A DNA stretch of 64,000 nt from Astropecten irregularis (taxonomy: Eukaryota; Echinodermata; Asteroidea; Paxillosida; Astropectinidae), in the NCBI GenBank assembly GCA_963971285.1, contig OZ020254.1:2790001-2854000 (forward strand). The letters run 5' to 3'. The notes beneath the pieces were generated by a model. It saw only the letters and a list, made by a program, of their open reading frames with translations. It did not search any database and had not been told where the DNA came from. Numbering within the stretch: position 1 is the stretch's first letter; each line of letters begins with the position of its first letter. Of the stretch, positions 22,701 through 35,454 are shown one piece after another. The position numbers were made by a program, and so were the translations under genes.

Positions 22701-25700
22701 TCAGGCCGCCCTTCAACCAGCCCCCAGCAGCAGCAGCAGCAGCAGCGGCGGCTGCTGCGGCAGCAGCTGCGACAGCCCCAAAAAGCATTTGGACCGAGTA
22801 CAAGACTGCGGATGGCAGGCCGTACTTCTACAACACCAGGACCATGGAGTCTACTTGGGAGAAGCCCAAGGAGCTACTGGAGCAAGAGGAAGTCAAGAAG
22901 GATTCCCGTAAGTTCCCGGAGAAATTGAACGTTCTCCTTCTTTCTTTTAATCAGATAGCCAAAGAAGTACTCCCTCAAGCTGTTTTTTCAACGGATAATT
23001 TGGCAGTGAATGGAAATTTTTTTTTCAGACATTCAGACAAGGCATCATCTTTTGTGCAGATTAGGTCCTCTGTGACTTGTGTGACAAAATTTCACAAGAG
23101 CAACCATGCCCTCAGTGTAGTTATTAATACACCCTTTGATTTTATCTGTAGTTAATCAGGATAGGGCTTGGATAGGGTATGTTCTTCTTCTTTTTCCCCC
23201 TACCATTTTGATATCTGTTTTTGCCATGCTCTGCCATCGAGGCACTTCCCGATGTAACATTGTCTTTTTTTGTCCTTCTAGCTAAGAAGAAGGAAGCTCC
23301 CAAGCCAGAGAGCGAGAAGGATGAGGCCAAGGAGCATCAAGAGGAGAAGACGGAAGAGGAAATTGGCATGGAGACGGAGGAGACCAAAGATGACGTCAAA
23401 GAGGAGGAATTCAAGGTATGACGTCAGGTCCCTTCAGGTGCCATGGGTAGTTTGTCAGCATCTTGATGCCATCTTAGCAGTGTTACTCAAAGAAGAGGAG
23501 GTTAAGTAAGGTATGATGTAGGGCTCTGAAATTGCCTTAGATTGTTTGCCATCTTACCTAGTGTTTCTGGATTCTCTTTTTTATCTAGGAGGAAAAGATG
23601 GCCGTTGAAGAGAAGAAAGAAGATGAGCCAGTGGACAAATCCAAGCCTATCGCTACCAAACCCATCCCTGGAACGCCCTGGTAAAAAGCCAATGCCACTT
23701 CTGAGTAGTAGATTGAACAAATTTGGGTCCTGAAGTTGGAAGCAGCATGACCCACTGGCCGACCATAGTGCATGCTCACTCATTGCATATAAAATGACCA
23801 GCTATTTTGTTTTATCCAAACTATGAGACTGACGTTACTCCGTATATCCAGCTTGACAATCTCATAGATTTAGCCTTTCCTGATGTAGCATGGTCTATCA
23901 GTATTTGTGCTGCTCAGTGATAGCCTATAAAGTCACATGAAGTCAGCAGCATGGAGGTCCATAGTATGGTCTGTGTAGCACTTCCATTTGAATGTGACAG
24001 ACAAAATTAGCTTCAGCAACAGAGAGTCTGTAACGTACACTTTGACATCTTTACGATGTTTCTTAAAGACAAATTGGTTGAAACGTTGTAGTGTCCACTA
24101 ATACATTCAGATTAATTGGTATTGAAGAAACTATCAACCCTCTCTTACAGGTGTCTGGTGTGGACGGGCGACAGCAAGGTCTTCTTCTTCAACCCCTCCA
24201 CCAGGATGTCGCTGTGGGAACGTCCTGATGACCTCTACAATCGGGCCGACGTGGACCGGATGATTCTGGAACCTCCTCCCGGAAAGGAGAAAGACAGACA
24301 AGAGGAAACCGCAGGTATTTCTAATCTCATTTTCCCTGTACTTACTTCTCTGTCAATCTTGGACTATTGACGGCCTGTTTTGATTACAGCAGAGGTATTG
24401 CTCTGAACTTTTCATGAGGGCATTGGAGTTTGAAGAGTTGACAGGCTATCTCCAGTATTCCACTCCCTCTTCCACAAATATTGCTTCTAAAGAATGGTAA
24501 AAGAATCCTCTCATTTGTCGATTCCTTCCGCAGCCAAGAAGCGAGCCGAGGATTCGTCGTCGGATGACCAGCAGCAGCCCAAGGCCAAGAAGAAGAAGAA
24601 GAGCACATCTGAGTCCTCCCCGGAGCCGACAGATCCCCTCAAGGAGGCAGCCCTAGAGGCCGAGATCAAAGCGGCCAGGGAGAGGGCCGTCACCCCGCTG
24701 GAGATCCGCATGAAACAGTTCATGGACATGCTACTTGAGAAAGGGGTAGGTATTCCTGAGACTAGTCCTCCGAGGACATGCTTCGTTGTCACTCTCGGTC
24801 ATCAACTCACCAATCATTGTCCTCGTATCAATTCTCGTCCGGGCTCTAGGTGTCGGCCTTCTCAACCTGGGAGAAGGAGCTCCACAAGATCGTCTTTGAT
24901 CACCGCTACCTCTTGCTGAGTCCCAAGGAGCGGAAGACAGTCTTTGAGAGCTTCGTCAAGAACAGGGCCGAGGAGGAGAGGAAGGAGAGGGCCACCAAGA
25001 TCAAACAGAGCAAGGAAGACTACAAGGCCCTCCTGCAGGACGCCAAGCTCGGACCCAAGTAAGATTCAGATTGGTTGTTATGTTATCATTATCATTTCTA
25101 CTAAAGGAAAAAATAGATTACAAATTGCCTCCTTTGTGAGGTAAACTGTCATTTTGTCACATCCCTCATTTCATCGTCTCCTGATGAGGACTAGAGCAGG
25201 CTAGTCGAAACGTTGAGACCTTACGAGAAGTGCAAACGAAATAGAAGTGCCAAAGTACAAACAAATTTTACATGGTGTTTCCGCAAACCAATCCACATGT
25301 CATTTTGTAGTCGGCGGAAACATTAAGTGGCCATGTACGAGTCCACAGTGTGTCTGAGGACACGCATTGTGAGGACATCTTTTGTTCTGAGGTCCTCAGA
25401 TGACACTGACTCATACACTCATACATTCATTTTCAGTCTGCTTGTGAAATAACTGCAACATTTTTAAAAGCAATTGTTTGTTTTTATCCTGAGTGAGCGT
25501 TTGTAAGTTTGTCTGACGGTTTTTCATAATTCTTACTTAGGTCTTGTACCCCCAATGGGGCATAGGCCATTAACGACTCCCCGCCATCGTCCTCTGTCCT
25601 GAACGATCCTTTCTAGCTCCCTCCAGGTGTGACCGGTCTGTTTGGCGTCAGCCTCCAGGTCCCTCTTCCACGTATTCTTTTGTCTTCCTTCGCTTCCTCT

Positions 25701-28700
25701 TTCCCTGGGTGTTCCATGTCGGGGCCTGGCGGTGATATTGGATGTTGGTTTTCGGTTTCCATCATCCATGCTTCTTTTTGTCTTGACAGGAGTTCCTTCA
25801 GCGAGTTTGCACAGAAGTACGGTAAGGATGCCCGCTTCAAAGGCATCGACAAGATGCGCGAGCGGGAGGGCCTCTTCAACGAGTTCATCCTCCACGTCCG
25901 CAAACAGGTCAAGGAGGAGAGCTCCAACAAGGCTGAGAAGGTATTACCAAAATGTTTCCATGGTTACCGGTGTGTGTTTGTGTGTATGACATGTGGTGTT
26001 AAAAGTAGAGATTTTTACAGTATCGGAGCAAGTTTCAAAGTTCAGTCGCATAACCAGTTGCAGAGTAGGTACGGACCAACAAATTACAAAATGGAAATTT
26101 TGCAGAATGCTGTCCAATTTTTGCATACTCGCTCTTGAAATGGTATGTCCTGAATTATAAGCTGCAGTGTGTAGATCAAACTTGTTTGTATGTTTTGCAC
26201 TATGGAATGGTAGAAATAAAAGAGGAAATCATTGCCACAAATTTTACCTGTATTGGGGAAAATTTGAAGAATCAATTGTGGAAAAGAAGCTTGCTTATGA
26301 ACACAAGCACACCATTTACACCTGTTGGTCCGAACTCAAACTAAGGAAATCTTGTTGAGACATTCTACAACCTCTGTGTGGGTTTATCACACTGTGATGT
26401 GAAAACAGTCTTGCGATTGACCCATAATTTGCTTTCATACTATGATAATCCTGGCCAAACATTCGTAAGAATCCTCCATGTTTTTTTATCAATGCCAAGA
26501 AAAGTAAACATAAAAGATTGAAAGATCCTGTTAGGATCAAAACATGTCAGGCCCTCCCAACTCTAAGCATGTGATGTATTTCAGGTCATTTTGGCTGGTG
26601 AGCAGTTGCAGCAGTTTATTACTTGTATTGACAAAAACTTATCAATTGAAAACTGCTTTGTTGGCATCAACATTCACATTTTATTATCATTTTGAAGAAA
26701 GTCAACTTAGAAATTCTGTACTTCCACCTGTGATCTTTATTATCGTTGTTTTTTTTTCAGCAAACTTTATAAATCATCTGTTGATGAAAAACGACCAATT
26801 TTCTAAGTTGAAAATTCTCCTCTCACAAAACAATTTAAAAAACCCTTTTCATTGAAATTCATCCATTAATCTAACAGAGATAAAAAAAAATCATTGTTAT
26901 TATCTTCTTTGAACAATCCATCAAAATTGAATAGAGGATTTGTGAAACGAATATTTGGCCAGTATTGCCTCTGCTTTGTTTTAATATTACATTCCTTGAT
27001 GTCTAAGACATTTTGAAATTTTTTGACAGTAACACACAAGCTTCTTTCTCTAGCAGTATTTCTTCCAGAAGCCATTTTGTGCTATGCTGTATAGAGTATA
27101 CAGTATAGCACTGACTCGATACCATTACCTCATGACAGATATTTTTGTGACATACAAAACACTTTTGACAACATGGCAACATGGTATCCACATTAATGGG
27201 ACTTTTGTCTCATTTGAATGGCAAAGAGCTATGGTTGAAGATCGCGACCTTGTTTTGAGATCTGACATAGTGGCTCACATACAAAAACTTTTTAAATTTT
27301 GACTGTTTTTCAACAGTTGGTTTTTGTACGGAGATAAAAGATATCAGTCATCAACATTTTCGAATGCTGGAATACTTGGCCAAATTCATCTTTTGTGTAT
27401 TCATGTCTATTTATTAACCATTTTTTCCAGGACAGGATAATTTTGTAACTCATATGAACCATATTTGTGTGGTTCTTTGATACTTAATAATTTTTGTGGG
27501 TTTATTAAAGAAATTTTTATGAATATGAAATTCATAGCTGAGATAATTAACCCTTTTATTTCAGGATTAACATTTGCAGCAGTTTTCTTTTTGAATGTTT
27601 AATGATTGTTAATAATGTGATCAATTTGAATTATTAGAAAGTGGTTGTTGATCCTGACGTTAAAACAATCATTCATGTTTTCAGGAATGTACAATGATTG
27701 TGGGATTAACCATTATTTGTTTTGCAGGGTTTACAATTGTGACTTTTAATGAAATAATCAATTGTTTGTGATGTAAATATTCAATTTAAAGGTACTATCG
27801 TACTTTGGTAGCATACAGAAACAGAAATGTTCACAGAAGTTACAGGGTGTAAACATGGTGCTGGTAGAAACGTACCGTTAAAATGTTTCTGCTCGAAATG
27901 CTGTATTTATCCAGAAAATAGTAAAACCAGTGACCAAAATTATTTTTGATCTTTTAAAGATCAAAAATAAAAGAGAAAAGACTCAAGAAATACTGTGGTC
28001 TTTTTACACTGTTTTCTCAAAAAGTGGGCACCTTTTCAGACTGAAATTTTCACAGATGACTGTTAGTGTATATTCCTTGATATTTTTGCCAATGAACCTG
28101 TATTTCTTTGACAAAAAACATGTATGATATTACCTTTAAATGACTAATGCCAAGATTTGAATCGAGGCATTTTGCTCCGAGATCAGACTGTGGCCATGGC
28201 AATTTGTAATTGATAACAATTGTTTTATCATTAATTCATTCCTTTACAGCACTGTGACTTTTTCTTGTCATTAATTGAGCATTTTTTTGTATACAAATCA
28301 TGTATCTTCATATAATACATGTACATTTTTTTGCAGATTAAAATATTTGTGTCTCTAACCATTTTCCTTGCAGGTTAGATCTGAAAATTACAGAAAAATG
28401 AAACTTGAATCAGAATCATTTAGAAATGTTACCAAAAGGTAGTATGTAGGATTGCTAAGGAACTAAATTTTCATTCTAAAGATGTTTTGGGCGGAAAGAT
28501 TTCTATGCTTATTAAGTTCACACTAGGACCAGTATATTTGTGAAATATTTTCCTCTGAAAGAAAATTTGAGAAAACTGCATTTGAAAACCTAGACGACGG
28601 CATGAACTTATTTGGGTAACAACTGAAACACAAAACAGTTCAGGAATGTGCAGCATTGTACAGACCAAACAAAAAGGAAATGGTTATTTGTTGCTTTCTC

Positions 28701-31700
28701 TAAAATGTGTCCATCGGCGGTTTTGAAAATATGCCGGCTCGTTTAAGCGATAAATTTATTTTGAAAATCGCTCTCTTCCAAAATTCAGTGTCACCAATCC
28801 TATATGCTACCTTTAACTTCAACAGCAGTCATGAAGATATGCATATTTCATCCGACAAGAACTATTATTGTTTTATTTCCATGGTGTTACCGTTTGTAAT
28901 GATTTCAGATTTCATTTTCATGATTGGCAAAATAGAATTCGAGATCGATTGATTAATTTATGACATAATGAAAACAAACATTATTTAAAATTTGTTGAAA
29001 TTATGTAAATTTTCAAATTTCTTGTTAATCTTCTAACCCCTCATCTTGTTCAAATTCTGTATTTTATCCAAACACATGTTTGAAAGTGACTTTGCCACCC
29101 TTCTTCACAGTCTTCTGAGCGGATATCCGCCGCCTAGCCAAGGTGCATTGTGGGACAGAACAAGCGTGCATTGCATTGTGGGCTGTATTAGGCTCCTCCC
29201 TCTCACTCTGAGTATCAACCAATCCTGCGCATTTGATGCAAATTAGCCGGTACTGATCGTTCTTTTGTTGTTTTTGAGAGTGCTAACGTTAACGTTTTCA
29301 GACAATCGCAAGACTCCCAAAATTAAGCTTGCTATTAAAGTTTTTAAAAAGAAATTTGTGACTTAATAAAGAAATAAAGAAACTGAAAAAAAAAATTCAA
29401 AAAATTCAAAAAAAAAATTAAAGAAAGAAATGATGCAAGCAAATATTTGGGATTCTTGCGTTTGCACCCAGCTACAAGTTTAGGATTGGTTGCTATGGTT
29501 ATAGTAACCATGGTTATCTAAGAGGTCAACAAGTGTTCTGACGCACAGAAGCACGGACGTTGGGATAAATCTGTCCTGTGATTTTTGCCGTCCAACGGTA
29601 AAATTTCGTAGCAATTTCGAAAATTGATTGTTAGGGATGCATAGTATACTTGGAGTGAGAAAGAATTGACGTGCCGGGAGCAATTGGTTTTGCCAGACAG
29701 GGAAGATTCCAGAGAAATATTAAGATGATGTCTTTTTGAAGCCTGAAAATATTAAGTTGCAAAACCCCAAACGACTCAATTTCAGAGGGGGCACTGAGCC
29801 CTTTTCTATGGCTATATTGACCTGTTACTCAGTATGCTTTTTGGTTTTCATTTTTGTCTCTCAGATAATTTCCTAGTATTTTTCGGCTTTTATTTTTTGT
29901 TTGTTTTTTATTTGCCTCTATGGTTGTTGACATATTTATTATTTTTTTATATTATTTATAAGGAATTTTGATGATTTATTTAGGTATTTTCTCTGAAGTA
30001 AGAATTCAACCCCAGTTGTATGCAAGGAGCAATGAACCATCAGTACATAGTAGTAATCATGTGTTTCCTTCAAGATACCATACATGAAAACCTCAAGAGG
30101 TTATTTTCTTTAGTACAGCGCATATGTAGTCACAGGTTTCGCTAGGTCTCAGCATTTGTCTGTAAATTACGCATATCTCATCAGATGCCAAATATTTTAA
30201 GGAGCTCTAAGAATGTGGGACGTCCTAAAATATATTATGGGAAAACGTTTCCATTGTGCAATTAAGTGATTATATCATCTGTATATGAATACATAAAATT
30301 GTTCGGAGCGTCGTTGGAATTTTTTTAATATGCTTTCCAAGTTTGCTTTTGCTATTTTATCAGAATTATAATTGTAGACCTTAAAATGATTGTCCATTTC
30401 TGCAATTTGTGGTAATGAAATAATGGAAGTCAACAATTGTTGCAAATGCCTGCTACCTATCTGCATAATCTATCAGTTCTGATGAGGTGTGTGAAAACTA
30501 GGCAATGCCCCTACATGTACTTGTGGCTGCCAGTACCATACCTGAGCTCATAGCGGACGTTGGTTCATTTTGTGGCCCGCCATGTTGTCTTACATCTTAA
30601 GCCATGGACAAGTTGTAGTCCGCCATTCATCCCTGTTGGGGTGGGGTTGGGGCGTTATTCACCAGATTTGGACCACTGCTTAAATTATTCAATGACATGT
30701 AACAAGTTTGATTATTTGAAATGAGTATTTGTGATCACTCATAAAAATTCACAATGGAAATCAATTCCTGTACAATATTAAGAAGCTGCATCAGTTTCGT
30801 GGGAAAAAAAATCATTGTAGAATGATGCCTACCACAGAGGGCAGCAGACTGTCTGACCTGGTGAAATGACCCTCTGGGCCTTTTTGAAACGGAGGCTCAG
30901 GCTCTGGTTCCATTTCGTGAATCCGTTCTGAAATAACTGGTATCAAAATAGAGGCTTTTGGCAGCGGTTCTGAGGTAGAGTCTCTGGTTTGAAGAAAACA
31001 AAGCTTCAGCTTCAATGAAAAACCACAACCTATATTTTCAGCATATGGATGACAGAGCTGGAGCCTGAGGCTCCGTTTCGTAAACACCCTAAGTCCCCAT
31101 CAACTCCATGTAAATTGTAATATGTATGATTGCTGTGCATAACATGTACATACCATATAAGGCCTGAAAAACGTCTAACAGTGGGTTTTAGAAAAAAAGA
31201 AATCCTGAAATTGTCAAAACCTGGCTAAAAACTGATACATCTTGACTGAAAAACAGCAAGGGAAACTTACATGTACTGCAACATACATAATACTTTTTGA
31301 CATGTTTGGTTAACTTTGTTGTCATCATTATTATTATTATCATTACTGTTTTTCCTCAAGATGAAGTGTACAAGGGCTTGATTAATGTGTTTTAAATATG
31401 GAAATGACGTGGGAGTCACTTGTATTGTTCATGCATGTACCTAGTTGCGTAGTTTTCAAATCTGGGCTTGTGAGTTTTGTCGAGCCTGTTTCAAATTACA
31501 AAATTGAAACATTTCACAATGGTCAACCGGTTTTTCAAAGTCATGCAAAATGACATTGCTAGTGACTCCTGCCTTGGTCATTGTACTGTGTCACACATTG
31601 ATATCTGTTTGAAGGTTATTTCAAAAATGAACGTCATATCTCAATTCCGAAGAAACTATCTCCGAAGAAACTTTGGCATCATTTTAGGGCACTTGGGCGA

Positions 31701-34700
31701 TTCTATTTGCTCTATTTTGAATTTCTGTCAGTTGGGACGTTTGTTTTTGTGAAGTCCCTCGTAGACTCGTTTCCATGAAGCAGCCATCTTGGTTTTGAGC
31801 ATTCACACACATTATATGAAGGCAATGTAAGACTAGGCTAAAATGAAAAAGGCTGGGGCCGCACTGTTGTATTATTTCATATTGTTTTAATGTGTGGGAG
31901 TGTTGGAACCACACAAAGATGGCCATAGTTTGTAAAATCTTATAACCCTTATATGTGTATCTCATGTTACAAAATGTTACATTTGATGCCCGTTCCAAGC
32001 TTGCAATAATTAATGAGTATCATTCTCCCCTTTCCCCTTCCCCTTGTTTTGTCTTCTTCGTCTTGCCACCTTCCCCCCAGCTCAAAATCGAGTTCTTCAC
32101 ATTGCTGGACGAGCTGAAGAACCTGGATCAGAAGTCTCGCTGGTCAAAGGTCAAGGACAGTATCCACCACGACCCCCGCTACAAGGCGGTGCATCACAGC
32201 GCTCAACGGGAGGAGCTCTTCAAGCAGTACATCAACCAAAAATCAGAGGTATCTCAAATCTACCTGTCATGTCACCTTTGTCAAAAAAAACAAACATGCT
32301 TTATAGGTCCTTGGGTCGATTTCACAAAGCCCTATGATCGATCGTAACTTGAGTTACGAAGGATAACCCATGTATCCTACGTAGGGATGCAATACATCAT
32401 GAGTCCTACGATTGAAAGTAAGTTACGATGAGTTTGGTGAAATCGACCCCATTCTTTAACAATGTTTTATTATTTTGCAGGAATTTTCTTTAGTAACTTG
32501 TATTTGCTGAATTGAGCTATTCTGCGCATAGCAGAACATGTTGGCTGTCTTGCTTTTTTATGACATAAGCTCTAAGTTAATGCCCTTTAGGAATGTAGGC
32601 ACATTTATCTAAATTGATGTTTGGGCCATGTTGCAACTTGCACAGGGCATTTCAGAGGCAATCAGTTCCAGGCAATCTTCAAGAAGATATAACATTCCAC
32701 TTCTCAGTTTTTAAGTGATATTCTTTAGGTGTCATAAGTAACTGCCTGAAAAATGATTTCATAATACAACTTACATGTACGGTTCCTTCGGCATGTAGTG
32801 TAGTTGATCGGTTCCAAGTGGCCTGGTATCTGTGAGTAGGCCTGTAATCTGCATGAAAAGTGGTTCTTTGCAAGTGACTACAGTTCTCGTCGGTATCAGG
32901 GAAAGACAGCCCAAAGTATTACCCATTACTTGACTTGCAGCCACTGACAAGTCAAGTGTTAATACTTCAAGTGACTAGCACAGACCTTTCCAAGGACTGT
33001 TTTTTCCCGATCCAACTACGACTCAACTTCTTGCTTTTGTCCTCAGGTGAGGAATGAAGATGCAGAGAAGCAGAAGAGGATGGAGATGAGCCTGAGGGAA
33101 AGAGAGAAGGAGGTGCAGAGGACCCGCAGTGAACAGCAGAAGGAGCTGGAGAGAGAAAGGGGACAGTTCAAGAAGGAGGAAGCCACCCAACACTTCAAGG
33201 CACTCCTCACTGACCTGGTGAGCACGACCAAAGCTTCCAGAATCCAGACTTTGTAGCATGGACCAATAACCAGGGGCCAATGTCATAGAGCTGCTTAGCA
33301 CCAAAATTTGCTTAACCACCAAAAACCTTGGTAATTAAAATCACTATGCCAGCCTAAACTCCTTGAGAATGCTATGGTCAGCAAACGATGGCGGAATTCA
33401 AGTCAAAAGCAGTAAACATCACATGAAGATTTGGTTGGTAATCCTGTTTGATCAAGGAAGACTTTTCATGCTTATGCAGCTCTATGAAATTGGCCCCCTG
33501 GCCTTGAATTGTGGTTCTTATGCAGGGGGAAAGGCTGGTATTTCTTTCACAAAATACCTCTATGGAAAAATTTTGAAGTGGCATCAAGGCCAAGATCGGT
33601 GCAGTGAGGCCAAAGATCATGGCCTGCTTGGGAGGATTAAGGACATATGTCAAATTTTTTTTTTAGGATTCTTGGTTGAAAAGATACCTCTTGCGTACCC
33701 AGGCTAGGGTTTTTTTTTTCTCGAAAGTTTATTTTTTCATTTGTCGCTTTGTCGCAGGTTCGTGACTCGGAGAGCACGTGGCGCGATGCCAGGAAGCAGT
33801 TGAAGCGCGACCACCGATGGGAGCTGGCATCCCTCCTAGACAAGGAGGAACGGGAGCGACTCTTCGCCAGCCACACTTCCTCCCTCGTCTACAGGAAGAA
33901 GGAGAAGTTTAACGAGCTCCTGAATGAGACGCCAGGGGTGAGGACCTTCTGTCATTTTCCCAGCGGCATAATCCAAGATTCAAAGCCAATCCTGTCTTAC
34001 ACAATCTCCTAAATCTGTGTTTGCATGAAGAACAACCGTACATCTCCTTGATGCAGCATTCTTGCCACATCACAGGTTTATAGGGGCAAAACCTCATGCC
34101 TTCAGCCCGATTATAATTCCGATTACATCCTGCTTATTCCTCATGGATTCTTGCTATCTCTTCCTCGTCAGGTGAACTTGACTTCAACTTGGAAGGAGGT
34201 CAGAAGGCTGATCAAGGAAGACCCTCGCTATACCAAATTCTCCTCCAGTGACAGGGTGAGTGACTACTTAACAACCACTTCCTTGTCTGACCTGTCGTTA
34301 GATTGTGCTCATGACAACAATGACTCATTTAGTCAAGGACATAAGTAGCACTGCTACTGAAATGTAAAAAATTTTTATCATGTTCTTGAACCCCAATTTT
34401 TTTTGGGGGGGGGATGGGTGCGTTGTCTAAAATAATGTTGTTATTATTGCAAAAGAAAAATGTTGAAGTTTTTTCTATTGTTTCAAAATGTTGAAGTTTT
34501 TTCTATTGTTTCAAAATGTTGAAGTTTTTTCTATTGTTTCAAAATGTTGAAGTTTTTTCTATTGTTTCAAAATGTTGAAGTTTTTTCTATTGTTTCAAAA
34601 TGTTGAAGTTTTTTTTATTGTTTCAAAATGTTGAATTCTTTTTGGATGGGTGTGTGTGTTTGTGTGTGATGGATGGGTGTTTGCTATCATGTTTGTAACT

Positions 34701-35454
34701 GCACGTAAGGCTGCAGCGAGCCATGACAGCTTCCCTGTTCTAGTTTATTAGGAGCCCTAATGTAAGTAACTGTGGAATTGTTCTGTAGCTTTGATTCAAA
34801 TAGTTCATTTTTACTGAAGTGTTGACGTCTCTTTTACTCCCTGCAGAAGAGAGAGCGTGAATTCAGCGAGTACATCAAAGAGAAGTACTTACAAGCCAAG
34901 CTGGACTTCAGAACACTGCTGACAGAGACCAGGATTATCACGTACAAGTGAGTCTGTTTGTCTAGTCACTCCTCTGCCTGTTTGTTAGTTTGTTTGTCTG
35001 TGACAATCAATATAGCAACAGCATCTTTAGTCTTAAGAATTTAGTTTTGACGTTTACGTACACAGTGAAAGAATTCATTGTACCAGATATTGTTCAATTT
35101 AAACTTGCGGAAGGCTTACTGTTAACGCCGAGCTCCCTGCACACATAGCCTGGCCAGGTGATCTCTATTTGACCGGTAGCTGATTATGAGGTAATTCTGG
35201 GCTGAAGGGGTTTAAACCTCTCAATCTCTTACCCGTCCATCTTGCACAGGTCCAAGAAGCTAGTCCATGAGTCTGACCAGCACCTGCGCGACATTGAGAA
35301 GGTCCTAGAGAAGGACAAGCGCTACCTGGTCCTGGACTGCGTGCCAGAGGAACGCCTGGACATGATCATGACCTACATCCGGGAGCTGCACAAGAAGGGG
35401 ATGCCCCCTCCCCCAACGGCCTCCGAACCCTCCAGGCGGCTCATCCCTAAATGA
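19800..35454 (+). CDS. TCERG1: Transcription elongation regulator 1 (CA150), complete
   Basis: Eighteen coding exons: 19800-19942, 20312-20537, 21202-21387, 21638-21968, 22129-22494, 22647-22907, 23282-23415, 23589-23680, 24151-24314, 24534-24745, 24850-25058, 25790-25940, 32081-32248, 33047-33217, 33758-33937, 34172-34255, 34847-34947, 35250-35454. Together 1127 aa, close to human (about 1100). The N-terminal third is Pro/Met-rich. WW1 is about residues 174-202 ([26 protein letters not shown]), WW2 about 466-492, WW3 about 578-604 ([24 protein letters not shown]). Between them lie Gln- and Ala-rich tracts; acidic and Lys-rich linkers surround WW3. Six FF domains follow from residue 706 on (for example [20 protein letters not shown], and SRWSKVKD with DPRYKAV). 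The family couples RNA polymerase II, through its phosphorylated tail, to splicing factors in the nucleus. The start MDMMEESE was chosen over an upstream in-frame ATG because that adds only an unlikely leader. Intron 12 (6.1 kb) is much the longest. Confidence 0.96.
20121..20210. mobile_element. Short MITE in TCERG1 intron 1
   Basis: GGGCCTGTTTGTCTAAAGCA at the left and TTAAACAAACAGGCC at the right form inverted ends. A similar pair (GGCCTTTTTGTTTCAGACAC / CCTGAAACAAACCAGGCC) bounds 46039-46165. Confidence 0.5.
20802..21031. mobile_element. MITE copy B, type-2 ends (TTTCGTAAACGCC)
   Basis: Same core as copy A (CATATGCTGAAAATATAGGG, GAAGCTGAAGCTCTGTTTTC) but the right end reads CTCTGTTTCGTAAACGCC and the left GGGTGTTTCAATTCAAACGG. 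It lies in TCERG1 intron 2. Confidence 0.7.
25172..25305. repeat. Half copy of the CGAAACGTTGAGAC palindromic repeat
   Basis: Starting at CGTCTCCTGATGAGGACTAG it follows the right half of the element at 3426-3605 to AAACCAATCCACATG. The left arm is missing. Confidence 0.6.
25541..25770 (-). mobile_element. LINE ORF2 3' end, antisense in TCERG1 intron 11
   Basis: The minus strand encodes [20 protein letters not shown], then [20 protein letters not shown] and IGGTRPK stop, a typical C-terminus of RTE/other endonuclease-type LINE polyproteins. An upstream part continues in a shifted frame. The fragment ends about 20 bp before the exon 12 acceptor. Confidence 0.75.
27786..28139. mobile_element. 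MITE with TTAA-bounded inverted termini, copy 2
   Basis: TTAAAGGTACTATCGTACTT at the left, ATGATATTACCTTTAA at the right; the interior (AAAAAGTGGGCACC, GTAGAAACGTACCGTTAA) is the reverse complement of the copy at 2603-2964. Confidence 0.65.
30877..31091. mobile_element. MITE copy C, type-2 ends
   Basis: Reverse orientation relative to copy B: TTTTTGAAACGGAGGCTCAG at the left and AGGCTCCGTTTCGTAAACAC at the right, with the shared core between. Confidence 0.7.
32313..32450. mobile_element. Short MITE with GGGTCGATTTCAC ends, copy 1
   Basis: Inverted ends GGGTCGATTTCACAAAGCCC and TTTGGTGAAATCGACCCC, with inner CGTAACTTGAGTTACG and TAAGTTACGATGAG blocks. Second copy at 48073-48221. In TCERG1 intron 13. 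Confidence 0.65.
33273..33497. mobile_element. MITE with GGGGCCAATTTCATAGAGCTG ends
   Basis: Left GGGGCCAATGTCATAGAGCT and right AGCTCTATGAAATTGGCCCC are near-perfect inverted termini. Inner TTTGCTTAACCACC and TGGTTGGTAATCC also pair. In TCERG1 intron 14. Confidence 0.7.
34456..34637. repeat. 28-bp minisatellite, about 6.5 units
   Basis: The unit is AAAATGTTGAAGTTTTTTCT plus ATTGTTTC, almost without variation between copies, in TCERG1 intron 16. Homogeneity suggests recent expansion. Confidence 0.9.

Larger units (their letters stand above)
25941..32080 (+). other. TCERG1 intron 12, 6.1 kb
   Basis: Holds an AGGGCCTGAC-type repeat (26520-26625, inverted), the TTAA-bounded MITE at 27786-28139, MITE copy C at 30877-31091, AT-rich filler, and a CpG-richer block at 29100-29250 with two ATTGTGGG motifs that I could not assign. 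No extra exon was found, and the frame from 25940 to 32081 is continuous without one. Confidence 0.6.

Noticed and set aside
25629..26138. 169-codon ORF starting before TCERG1 exon 12
   Set aside because: The real exon starts at the acceptor 25790; the part before is the antisense LINE tail and intron, the part after 25940 is intron.
34456..34637. CRISPR-like array of 28-bp repeats
   Set aside because: Units are contiguous with no spacers, in an animal intron; it is a minisatellite.
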